Below are positions 46,095 to 56,938 of a DNA stretch of 64,000 nucleotides, piece after piece. Position numbers and translations under genes: made by a program. This stretch comes from Tausonia pullulans (taxonomy: Eukaryota; Basidiomycota; Tremellomycetes; Cystofilobasidiales; Mrakiaceae). How positions within the stretch are numbered: position 1 is the stretch's first letter; each line of letters starts with the position of its first letter. Below the pieces are notes generated by a model that made no database searches, had not been told where the DNA came from, and was given only the letters and a program-made list of their open reading frames with translations. Location: assembly GCA_951802195.1 (NCBI GenBank), contig OX637624.1, positions 372,001 to 436,000 of the forward strand. Reading direction: 5' to 3'.

Positions 46095-48620
46095 CTACGC
46101 TGGCCGATCAGGTTGGGGAGGCTGCTGAGACCGAACAGAAGGGGCAGGAGGCAAGCCTGGAGGGACCTCCGGCGAGGAGTTTTCTGGCGGACGAGGAGCC
46201 GATAATGTAACGACAGCGGCGGCGGGGTTGACAACGCTTGTGAGTCGCTCGTCCGTCGGTGTCGGGTTGACAATCATGCAGACGTCCTCAATATCGTCGT
46301 CGTCATCCGAGATAACGACCACGTCATCCAAAGGCGGGTGCATTTGCGAGGGCGCTGATTTGGGCTGAAGCTGAGACGTTGTCGACGATGATGCGATGGG
46401 TGGCGGAGGCGCCGGTGGCGTGATCGAACGACTGGGCCTCTTGAGCGTAAGCGTGCTCGTGTTGACGCCTTGGTTGGAGGTGATGGTGCTGGATATTTGG
46501 CTGGAAATCAGGGCGGGTACGGGAGAAGAGAGTATTCGAGCGGAGTTCGGTGTGGGAGGCGAGAAGGCAGAGACGATGGCGGACGCGGGAGGTGGCCGAA
46601 CGCAGTCTGCAAGAGTCGACCGGTGTCAAATGAAGTGCTCATGCCCGCCAGCGAGAGATGCTCACTGAAACCGTCCGGGGGTGGATCTTCGGCCGAGATA
46701 CTCCCTAGAGAAATGGGTCAGTTGAAGGGGTGATCTCGCGCTCTTGGACATTACTCACTGAGGATCACCACGTAGGCTTGCTAGAAAATGGCACTGTGAG
46801 CTAAACAGCCGTCTCGAGGCTGACTCGAACGAATGACTCACGATGCAAGGGAGACAGACCTCCATCCAGTCACACTCAAGCCCCGTTGACGCGCACCCGA
46901 CGCACTTGGCGGGCTTGGCATTACTAGGCTGAGGGCGTAAGGCGAGCTCAGGCGATCTTGAAACGAGTGGCTTTTGCGAGCCGACTGGCAGCTGAGAGGC
47001 CGCCGGCGGCGTTGGGAGGCTGATATTGTTGGGAAGGGCGGGGACAGCTGTTCGTGGCCGCTTCGGTGGTGGAGGAGGCTGGTTCGAGCTGGGCGTTGAG
47101 CGAGTGGCGAGCTTCAAGGATATTGGCGGCCTAATAGCGGAAGGGTCGGCTGATGGGGCCGCAAGACCGCCGGCTGCTGACGAAGTCGCGCTGCCGATGG
47201 CTGAGAGAGGAGAAGGTGCGGGAGGAGGAGGAGCGGAAAAGGAGCCGGCGAGAGGGACGGAGAATGAGGTTGAAACGGAAAAGTTGCGGAACGGGATGGA
47301 GAGGGGGAAGGGCAAGGCTCTCAAGGATCTGGTCCTGGTGGCACTCAAAAAGAAGATGGGATGAGCGAAAGACGCAGGCATAAATCAAGGGAAGAAGGGA
47401 GACGGACAGAGGCGTCGGCGGCTTGCGAAGGATCATAGGCCCTCCCGTAGAGCTGAGCCTTTGCGCCTCTCGGTTGAAATCATTGAGGAGCCGTCCAGGT
47501 GAGAAGAGGCCCCAATCGTAGACGAAAAGAGGGCCTTGCGGGGGCTCTGTGATGCAGCCCGATAGAACGAGCCACGCAATGTCCTCCTTGAGCGTCTGGG
47601 AGGGCGGGCTGTTTTTCGTTAGCTGCCATCGAAAGCCGCTTGTAGTCAATCACGCACGACCTGGCTCAGTGCGTTTGGAAGATTCCAGTTGGCGAGGAAG
47701 TCGTAGATGTAACGCTCGAGCCGCCAGCCCTCATCGACAGTGCCATATCCGAGGGCTGGGAAGAGGTACCGAAGGAGATGAGCTGGCTTATACCTATCAG
47801 CAAAGCCCGTTGACGTCAGGTCTCGTTCGAGGCGTAACACACCGATGTCGCGGAGAAGGATGAAAGGCCCAGATGGTGCCTGACAATACCAGACTGGAGG
47901 AGAGCATTATTAGCTGACGAACCCAATCGAATGGAAACGATAGAAGACGTACTCGGCTGGATGCGCCCATTGATGCGAAGTGGGTAATTGGCGGTCTGCA
48001 AATGGGAGATGAGACTGTCACCACCAGCGATCCAGTCAATAAAGGGGTTGCCAACGCACCAGACGTGCCCAAGGCCAAGGACTCCGCCACGCGAGGAACT
48101 GATGCAGATTAAGCATAAATAGAGAGAGCCAGAGAGACAGGCAAGCAGTCGGACGTACCTCGTCAAGTTCCTTGAGCGTCTTTTGGACATCTAGGTCCAG
48201 TTGAGAAGGCTCGGTCGTTGCGGCGAGCTCGCCATCACCGCCAAACGCTGGACAGAGGAGGAAACGCTGTGAGCAAGATAGTCATAATAAGAGAAGCTCT
48301 CACTGTAAAGATAATGCCTCACAGCGAAGTCGTTCGGGCTGTTGACTGCCTTCTGGAACGATGGCCTGTCGCAATGCGCCTCCCACCATCCCGCTGCCTC
48401 TCACTGGTCTTCCCGTACCACTTTCGCTTGTTCTATGAGGCTGCCCAGTCCCAACATGAGCACCAACGGGCGCTGCTGGTGTCGACGACGTGGAGGATTG
48501 GCTCTGGTTCAGCGTTGGCCGAAACGCGACGGCGCCGGTGCTGTTGCCCGCGTGCTGTGGCCGAAGCTGAGATTGAGCGATGTAGTCCGGTGTCGTATTC
48601 GGACGAGAAGGATGAGACAT
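46095..48620 (-). CDS. unknown protein with cysteine cluster and SUMO-interaction-like motif
   Basis: Around ten exons. The N-terminus is Gln/Ser/Pro-rich (MSHPSRPNTTPDYIAQSQLR). The middle looks folded: LGLGHVWCVGNPFIDWIAGG, TANYPLRINGRIQPS, IWYCQAPSGPFILLRDIGV, YKPAHLLRYLFPALGYGTVD, RLERYIYDFLANWNLPNALS, EDIAWLVLSGCITEP, FVYDWGLFSPGRLLNDFNRE. A Pro/Ser region then leads to AKCVGCASTGLECDWMEVCL-PC, spacing C-x2-C-x6-C-x5-C-x2-C like the start of a fungal Zn2Cys6 cluster but with few basic residues. Near the end, DDVVVISDDDDDIEDV fits a SUMO-interacting motif. I do not recognise the family. The middle exon junction near 48.15 kb is uncertain. Confidence 0.65.
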
Positions 48621-49088
48621 GGAGCCAAGTAGGAGTGTAGAGTTGAGGAGCTGACTGGGGACGGGCGGGGCTTCGCGTCTGGGCGAGGCCGACGAACGGA
48701 CAGGAGCCCGGGTCTGGAAGGTGGCCTAGCCGTCTCGTGTCGAGTAGCAGAGAAATCCGCACGAGGATACTGGATAGCTGGAGGGATCCAAGCAGGCCGA
48801 GTTAGGAGGAGGTGAGGTGGCGGTTAGAGGACAAGGTGTTAGAGGCGTAACGACGCGTCTCCATACTCGGTCTCGTCCCTCGCATGGTCCATCCTACCGA
48901 GTTCCGCCAGCAATTACAAAACCGGCTGCGCTTGGCTAGCTGACACGTTTTTCACGCTTGGCACCTTATAAACTGGGTCACAGGGTGGACATTCAAGTCG
49001 GTGCAGATATCGATACAGATATTTGTAAAAAGAAACAATAAAGCATGTGCAAATCCTTCAAATCGTCGCTCGTCATCCCTCCAGCTCC
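48621..49088. other. spacer upstream of the SIM-motif gene
   Basis: About 470 bp; likely promoter of the minus-strand gene ending at 48620 and the 3' region of the gene starting at 50330. Nothing coding is seen; the part near 48,960-49,050 is relatively AT-rich. Confidence 0.4.
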
Positions 49089-50330
49089 TCACTCTCTCCT
49101 CGCCCTGATCTGGTCGCTCGTCGCCCCGCCAGCAAGCAGCCCTCCCATCGCGACTCTCCCAGCTCTCTTGGAAGTTGTTCGTCTGCCAGCCTTGCTGCCG
49201 TTCTCCTCTTGAACCAGTTCCGATGGCGGCGGCGGAGTCGTGAGCGCCGCCTCGAGCTCCGCATCCTCGTCGTCGTCTCCTTTTGAAGATGACGACGCCG
49301 ACGCCGCCGAAGAGAAGAATGAGCCGAGAGGGGGCGTGATACCTCGCCCGCTCTCTATCCCCAGCCCTTCCTTCTCAGCGAACGACCTTCGCCGGGCATT
49401 TTGTAAGCGGGCCCGGATGACCGACATCTTGCGCTCGTGCGCCTCGCTGGCGGGAAGGGTAAAGGGAGACGGAGGAGGAGGGGGCAGCCGCGAGTGGGGT
49501 AAGAGGTTCAGCGAGCGAGAGGAACAAGGGTGATGGGCCGCTGGTCGAGGGTATGGGTGGGAGGAGAGCCGGGGGGGCGAAATGGGCCGGGCGGAGAGCT
49601 GGCTGGTGCTCGTGGCCTTGGTTGATGAAGGAGATGGGAGGCGCAAGGACCTGGACCGTGGCGAGGTTGAGTACGATACAACGGGTGGTAGAGTGCTGGA
49701 AGAGTTCGGAGGGCGCTGGTAGGATGAGGTGGGTACAGGCACAACGGTAACGGCGGAGGGATGAAGCTGCTGCGGCTGTGGCAAATCAGCGGCAGGCGGT
49801 GGCGAGGTCCCTGCTGGCGCGAGGCCGGTCGCTGACAAGGCCGGAGAAGGCATGGAGCCTACATTTGGCATCGTGGCGACCGACGACGTAGCGGGTGGTG
49901 GTGGTGATGGCTGCCTGAGACTGACGGACGAAGCCCAGAGGGCGAGCGCCTGGGTCCGGTACCGGAAGGCAGCCGCAAGGCGGTCGTCCTCGGCGGTCTT
50001 GGCTGTGAGAAGAGACGAGAGCAGCTTGCGGTCGTTGTCCCCTTTGAGGGTGAAGGCGGCGAGGATCTCGTTGAGTGTGGGAGGCGGGGCCGTGGGGACG
50101 GCAGCGACTGTGACGCCTGCAGCCAGTTGGGGAGATACTGGAGACAGAGCAAGGTCAGCTTGAGACTAAGGGGAGGAGAAAAGGAGGAAGAATGATGGCA
50201 ATCACGGACCAGCTAGGAGATGGTCTTGGGAGATGCTACTGCCACTGCCGGCGAGGGAAGAGGACGATGACGGCAGAGGTCTGGCTGCGGAGGTCAAAGA
50301 GGGAGAGGCCAGCATGGTGGTGGTGGCCAT
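49089..50330 (-). CDS. Ser/Pro-rich protein with a short conserved-looking helical region
   Basis: Starts MATTTMLASPSLTSAARPLP, ending in QDHLLAG at the one clear intron, then VSPQLAAGVTVAAVPTAPPP. A structured-looking stretch follows: TLNEILAAFTLKGDNDRKLL, SSLLTAKTAEDDRLAAAFRY, RTQALALW. The rest is Pro/Ser-rich and low complexity, with a basic helix (HERKMSVIRARLQNARRRSF) and an acidic block near the end, stopping at IRARRE. About 385 residues. The helical region looks like a conserved fungal element in a mostly disordered, perhaps nuclear, protein, but I cannot name it. Confidence 0.65.
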
Positions 50331-51672
50331 TGGGGTAGGAAGGAGCGAGCGGTACAAGTTGAGAACGAGAAAGTATGAGGCTGTTCTGGTTTGGAGCAGC
50401 TCTCGGAGCGCGCTCCGAGGCCAGAGGACGGAGGCACAAGAGTGGCCAGTTGAGGAAAGCTCAAGAGCGCCGAGCCTCCGTCGGTACCAAGACCACGAGG
50501 TTCGCCCTTTTGCCAATGCCATGACCTACCCTGGGCGCGTTTTCTCTTTGGCCAGAAAGGAAGGAGCAAAAGGCCTCTTCTCATTTGGTGCTTAAATGGC
50601 AAGCTTGCCATATCTCTCCCGACAGAGAGAAATGAGCTTATGTGCTTGATGGATGCAATCTGGACAGCGCAGCAGGTAGTTCACATCATCAGACATGACT
50701 GATCACCTCTGAACTGGCAATTGTCTATTTTGAAGAACTTACAAGATACCTTTGCATCCAAGCTCAACCTCGCTACCGTTGTGGGACACAACGACGTACG
50801 TCGTCATCCGTTCCGAACGAGAGGGATAATCGCGCGCGCGCTTGCACGCCTGCCCTGGATCGTCGCGTTCATCCCCGGTCTTAGAGGCAGATCCTGGAGA
50901 GTGAGTTCATTCTTTCGGGGCATTCCGCGGTTGTCGACGCCTCTTCCGCCGGGGAAATAAGTCTTGGGTCTGAAATCTCCGTCTCCGGGTCGGCCCCTCC
51001 CTTCTGCCAATGCAAGTGTGCGTGAATGCCCAGTTCGCTGGCTGCCGAGAGATAACACCGACAAGCCGGGGAAGCAAGAAAAGAATGACAGCTGACCAAA
51101 TCTAATCTGACAGACAGCCCTGGCCGGAAGGCAGGCCGTGGGGCCAAGACGAGCATGGGACATTTCTGCTTGTCTCATTCATCATTGTCTGATCGTCTCC
51201 TGACTCGTTGTGGTGTCTCGACAATGCGAAAAGAACAAGCTGATCAGGCACGAGCATTCCATCTCTTAACAATCTTAACTACTCTTTTGAACTAGAAAGC
51301 GAGGCAGACCGACCAGACGGAGGAAAATTGGACCCCCGCCGGCTTGGAACCGCAGTTCGTCTGTCTGCGAAACTGCTGCTGCTTCGCCTTGGCGCGTTGG
51401 TTTCTGGGGTACATCGGCTCGCTCTGTGAAGCGGATGACGAATATACTTTTTTGAGATCCCTGGTCGGTGTGACAGAATGGTTGTCAATCAAGTAAGCAT
51501 GAGCGGGCATTATTCATCATCGAACACTATAAGGAAGTCAAAGAGAATGGGAGGCATATAACGAAGTCGAGAGGCGGGAGAAATAATATGAGAAAAGGAG
51601 GAGGAGAAAGAAAACAGGGAACTCGCATGAGCAAGACAAGCACACATGCAAACCAGACAAAATAGCACTTCA
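50331..51672. other. 1.3-kb spacer
   Basis: Likely promoter of the Ser/Pro-rich gene (leader at 50,331-50,600) and the 3' UTR of the septin-like gene. Short open frames on both strands lack coding character or supporting splice sites. I see nothing else. Confidence 0.4.
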
Positions 51673-54463
51673 TCAGAGGCCAACAACGACCCAGGACGGC
51701 CATCGAGCGCCCGTGAGGCCCGCGAGGACGCCCCTCCACCCCCCAGCCTGGCCCGCCGTGACACTGACTTTATCGACGACAGCAGCGGCATCAGCCGCGA
51801 GGACGCCCTCCGCTCCGGCGCGGCTGTTGCTCCCGGTGCACCCCATTACGCGCGACACGCCCGGTGCACCACCTAGCAGCGCGAGCCCGACGACACCCAA
51901 GAGGACCACTCCTGAAAGGACGAGCGCCCTCAGAGGGCCTCCTCCCAGTGTAGACGAACTCAGCGAGGAGGGGAACCAGAGTGCGCTCCATGCGGCGCCG
52001 AGGGCTCGCGGCAGATGGAGCGGGTCGAACGATGACGGCAAGTGCTGCTTGTGAGAGGAGGCCAAACGTCGACGCCGTCGGATGTTAGAAGTTGGGCGAT
52101 CATCGTCGTTGGCGGTGGCGGTGGCGGTGGCATCGCGCTTCTTTACTCCGCCGCCGCCGCCGAGAGAGGAGGAAGAGATGAACGACGACGAAGGTGAGGC
52201 GTGCGACGACCAGGGCCATTCTCCCAGCCCCTCGCCACCCTCGCCATCCTCGCCACCACTAGCACCCACAATGTGATTACCAGCACCAGCGGCGACGGCG
52301 AACGACGACGATGACAACGACGACGAGGCCGGGTCCGCCACCTCGGCCGCCCACGACAACCTCATGAACGACCTCGCACAGCGCTTTCGGAGGGTACGAA
52401 TTCCTCGAGACGTCGCGAAGAGGCTGGCGAAGATGGGGAGGTCTTCAGGGGTGGCGAGGTCGGAGAAGGGGTCGTCTGAGCGAGATGAACGGGGGGTTGG
52501 GATGGGCTCAACGGTGCTGCTTCTGTTGAATGTAGCCGCGGCGGAGGAGTGGGAAATGTCGAGGAATGGGACGGCGTCGTTGCAAGGTTGCTGCTGGTGC
52601 TGGCGAAGGAGGAGCGGGTCCACGAGCGGAAGGTCCGAAAGGGGCGAAAGGAGGCTGCTTGAGGCGGCAGTACTGCTCGTCGAAGACGGAGGAATGACGA
52701 GCAAAACGGGTACCATGGGTGCGAGGGCTCGGGCAGCAGCTAGAGACGAGGCGGGGTGGTCTGATGAGGATGAGAGGAAAAATCGGTGAGATTAGAGCTG
52801 AGATGAAATGTTGTCAGACCTTTGGACTCACCATGCTCAATCAACACGATAACGCATTCTATCCATCCGAGAGGACCCCGTCCAAGGCCCGCCGCAGCGA
52901 GCCGTCTTACGTCCTTGGGCCGGAGGAGGGGCTGAGTGGCGGGAGTGGCGGACCCGCGAATTCCTCGGGGGGGAGCGAGCTGCCTGGCGAGAGGGCCATG
53001 GAGGTCGCGGATACGGTCGATCAGGCGGTAGACGGAGGCCTGTAGGGCGTTCATCAGTAATTAGAGTCGCTCAAAGAAGGATACAGATGGGAACCGACCG
53101 TGTCCGACCCGCTCTCGCCAATCCACACCCGTCTCGAGGTCGCCGTCGAGGTTGCCTTCTTCCTCATCCTCAGCGTCTTCCCGCCTTCCAGCCGCACGAT
53201 TCCGGACTTCCCATCCTCCCAGCCAGGCCTCGTGTCCTCTTCAAGCTGGTCGACGCTCAACTCGCTAATGAGTCGATCAACGACGGCCGTGCGGTGGACT
53301 CGAGCTGCACCGAGGACGACAACGCGGAGGAGAGAGGTGACACTGCCCGCATGAGACTGGCGGCGGTCTGCAATAGACTCCTGGTCCAATTCGTCGTTAT
53401 CGTCGTCGTAGTCTGAGGAGGAGGAATCGGAGCTCAGAGGAGCAGCAGGAGGAGCCACAGGGATCGAGGGGAGGCTGCCCAGCGAGCGGATAGTCGGCCA
53501 GACGAGGTTTGCGCTCGAGCTTGTCGTAGGTGGTATCGGCGGTCTCCTGGGAGCCGTCTCCCTCGTCGTCTGCTGCTGACTTGCAGGCAAAACGCCATCG
53601 CCCACGTCCGACCCGGGCGCCGAAGACGCGGAATCCCTGTGGAACGAATCGGCCGACGTGCTCCCTTGGTCGTCGAGGTAGTTTTCGAGCGAGCCGAGGC
53701 TTGAGACGGACGATGAGAGGTCTGGGGCTGTCGTCGAGGAGGAAAATCCAGACTCAGAGGCGGCCTTTGAGGGGGCAAAAGGGGGAGAAAGAGGAGGGTG
53801 AGCGGTAGATGACGAGGACGAGTGGAGACGGGCGAGGAAGGCGTGGGATGGCGTTCGGCTGGCCGGCCGGAGAGCAGAGGGCGAGGGGGTCACCGAGGCG
53901 GCAGCAGAAGTAGCAGCGGCATAGCGAGTCGGAGAAGATTTCGGGGAGCTGTTTGAGTCGAGGTGGTGGAGCGAGATAGACGACGAGAAGGGCGAGGACG
54001 GATGGAGAGGCGGGGCGGGCGGGGCAGCTGACGGAGGAGGCCGTGTCGTGTGAGACAACGCCTCACCCGGGTTCGCCACTTCTGAGCTACCTAGCTGACC
54101 TGCGATGGGCGATCTGGTAGTAGCAGACCAGGGATCATCCTCAATGCCGATGTGAGGAGCAGCAGAGATGACGAGAGGAGGAAGAGGAGGCGAAGCAGCC
54201 GAGGGTGAGATTGAGGTTGCGGCCAAGGCCGGCGACGGCGATGAGGGGCGGCTTTCCTCCCTCCCCTCCTCGCCGTCGTCTTGACCCTGGTATTGAAGGT
54301 GGATGGTGCCCTCGGAGCCCGAGGTAGAGAGATCCGAGGCGATATCGTCGTCGTCATCGCCAAAGGAGGACGCAAGCGAACGGACGCCGTAGTTGGAGCC
54401 GTCGAGCCGGGGTGAACAAGGGAGGCTCTCGGCCGAGTCGTGGAACGGGCGGGAGGAGTGCAT
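51673..54463 (-). CDS. septin-like pseudo-GTPase with C-terminal membrane segment
   Basis: A disordered, Ser-rich N-terminus of over 350 residues is followed by a G-domain-like region: SLLRVVVLGAARVHRTAVVD with RLISEL, where the P-loop GKT/S is replaced by HRT. Then ASVYRLIDRIRDLHGPLARQ, IECVIVLIEHDHPASSLAAA with RALAPMVPVLLVIPPS (resembling the septin-type strand preceding the usual nucleotide motif), and ATPEDLPIFASLFATSRGIR with TLRKRCARSFMRLSW. One hydrophobic segment (LRALVLSGVVLLGVVGLALL) lies near the C-terminus. Introns at about 53.05 and 52.8 kb keep phase. The start is uncertain: 54463 (MHSSRPFHDSAESLPCS) is the first in-frame ATG, but the open frame extends about 150 bp upstream (EKLFDWRLRPRC), so a missed first exon is possible. 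Confidence 0.65.
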
Positions 54464-54748
54464 CCAGGCCTGGATGTACGGATGTACGGAGGTAGGCGGA
54501 AGCGGGGTGGAGGAGGTCGTTGTCGGTGGGATACCGTGGCTGGCGAGAGAGAGGGGCGACGACGAAGCGGGGGAGGGAGGGCAGCGCGGCCTGAGTCGCC
54601 AGTCGAATAGCTTCTCCCGCTACTAGTGCTGCGGGAGGCTGCTAGTGACGACATGATCGTTCTGCTATCGCTCTTACACTCTCTTTCAAAGCCTCTCAGA
54701 AGAAAACACAGCGCATATCATCACAATCACAAAACAGCCCATGCCTCC

Positions 54749-56938
54749 TCACGCCGACGCCTGGCTGAGGACACGGATCGTCCGATCGGCACCGGAGAGG
54801 ACGATCTCCTGGCCGAGCGGGCCGAAGCGGACGTCGGTGAGCTCGCCTGCATTGCCCTCAAAGAGAAGCGCCTCCTCCCACGTCTTGTTGCGGAAGACGC
54901 GCAGGTCGGTGCCCGCGATAGCGAGGAACTGGCCCGAAGGATCGAACCGGACGGACGAGATCTTGCCACCTCCGGGGGCCGATGCCGTCGGGAGCGAGAT
55001 CGAGTGGAGGAGCGAGAGCTTACGGAGATCCCAGATACCGACTGACGAGTTGGCCGAGTTGCCAACCGCGAGGTGGTACCCGTTCTCGGAGAAGGATAGA
55101 GCGGGGAGGGCCGCGCCAGAGTCCGTCGAAAGAGTCGCGGCGAGGGCGGACTTGTCGCGGATGTCCCAGATGCGGACGATGCCGTCGACGGTGCCTCCTC
55201 CGTGAAGGAGTCCGTCCGGGTGAACGGCGAAAGACGAGTACGAGTACCCGCCGTCCTCACCGCCGGACGAAAGCGGCTCGTACGTCTGGACGGTCGAGCC
55301 CGACTCGATGTCGTGCAGCGCCCACGTCGAGTCGACCGACGCCGACGCGACGTACTTCTTCGATGGGTGGAGTGCGAGGCCCGTAATCTCCTGCTTGTGA
55401 GCGGCAATCGTGTGGGCGAGGGCCCACTTGCCTCCCTCGGCTGACTCCTCAAAGACCTTGACCTTGCCGTCGGCCCCGGCGCTGATGGCCGCCCGCTTGG
55501 AGCTCGCGGCGGCCTCCTCCTCGCGGAAGGCGACGTGCGTGACCTTCTTGGTGTGGCCCTTGAGCGTCGCTGTCACCTTGCCCGCGGCCCGGTCGTAGAT
55601 CTGGACGACCTTGTCGTTGCCGCCCGTGAGGGCGAGGTTGCCGTCGGCCGAGATGTCAAGCGCGGTGATGCCCGGAGGCTTCGTCGAGTGCAGCGAGGGC
55701 ACCGACGACGTCTCAACGAACGATGAGAGCGTCTCAGGGGCGACGAAGCCGGGAGGTGTCTTGCGCTTCTTGCGGGTCGAAGAGAGGCTAGAGGAAAGCT
55801 GTCAGCGCAAGCGTCTAAGGCGACACGTCGATCGACCAACGCACCCCTTGTGGGTCTCCTCAACGACACTGAGGACCGATGGGGCGAGCTTGTTCGGGTT
55901 AGTCTCCTCGGAGATGTCCATGTCGATGTCGCTGCCAGCAGGCGGGGCCGAGACGCCGAGTGTGGCCTGGACAGAGGCGAGGGCCCTTTTTGGGGAGGAG
56001 GATCAAATAGGAATAGGTCAGACATAGGGCCTCCGCAAGTTTACTTCACTGCTTGCTCCTTTCTCATGCAGCGACGCAGAGCGAGCAAGACAGGCTTAAT
56101 GCGCAAGGAGAAAGACGCACTCGCGAGCCTGGTCCCGCTCTTTGACGAGACGGGCAACAACGCGAAGGGAAGCATCCTCGCGGTAGAGCGCATGAGCAAG
56201 CTCCTGTCGGGTAGACTGGTACTGAAGCTTGAGCGAGAGCGACTCGAGCATCAGCGAGTCCCACTCGGACTGAAGTGAGTGGAGAAGCGAGGGGACTGAG
56301 GTCGCCGCTGAGGGACGCGGGGCCGGGACGTTGGGGCCTGAAACGAGCGACTGAGTCAGCAGCGGGTCATATGGATCAGGATGTAAGCAGAGATTGGGGA
56401 GGGTGTCGTTGGTCGTAGGAGAAGGATCAACACGGAAGCGTTTCATCTCTCTACTCGCGCGAGGAAGCCTCACTCGCTGGACCCGACGCGACCGCCCTCA
56501 ACTTCGCTCGCCCTTCCACTCCCTCCCTCCTTCTCGCACAAGACGGCTAACACTCACTGGCCTTGACCTCGATGAGATCCTCCTTGCCGAGCGACTCGCC
56601 GGTGATGGGGTCCCGGCCGTTCTCGTCTTTGAGAGGGGGGGGGGGGGGGAGGAAGAGAGTCGTTCGCGGTTCAGTATGCCGTGTCGTCTCCCTCTTCTCG
56701 GCAAGCACAAAGCGCGCTCACCAATATACTTCTCAATCAGACCACGCTCGTAGACGTGACCCGCCTTGGAGATGACGGGGTTGACCGGAGGAGAGCCGGA
56801 GACTGGAGGAGGAGGGCGAAGGAGAGAAGAAGGAAACGAGAAGGGTAGGACGCGTCGTCATCGTCGTCAGTGAGGTGCCGCGGGTGGATTGGCGGAACGG
56901 TGAGCTGGATTAGGCTGACTGGCGCAGAAGAAACCCAT
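54749..56938 (-). CDS. PRP19: Prp19, U-box ubiquitin ligase of the spliceosome
   Basis: E3 ligase core of the NineTeen complex, active in pre-mRNA splicing and DNA repair. The start MGFFCA is in a short first exon. The U-box continues as VSGSPPVNPVISKAGHVYER, GLIEKYI, DENGRDPITGESLGKEDLIE. A coiled-coil follows (SLLHSLQSEWDSLMLESLSL, REDASLRVVARLVKERDQAR), then a seven-bladed WD40 propeller from GITALDISADGNLALTGGND to RTIRVLSQASA. Repeats show typical GHTKKVTHVAF, VASASVDSTWALHD and DGIVRIWDIRD cores. About five introns, one with a 15-bp poly(C) tract on the coding strand. Intact by order and length. Confidence 0.95.
56635..56649 (-). repeat. 15-bp poly(C) tract (coding strand) near a PRP19 3' splice site
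   Basis: G run on the plus strand, C run on the PRP19 strand, followed by tctcaaag and the exon DENGRDP. Confidence 0.85.

Noticed and set aside
46850-46930. Zn2Cys6 transcription factor call for the cysteine cluster
   Set aside because: The spacing fits only in part: the sixth cysteine is missing and the basic residues typical of DNA-binding clusters are absent.
46755-47381. Separate gene starting MPASFAHPIFFLSATRTRSL
   Set aside because: The frame is the continuation of the SIM-motif gene after an intron; the upstream exon chain and phase fit better than an independent start.
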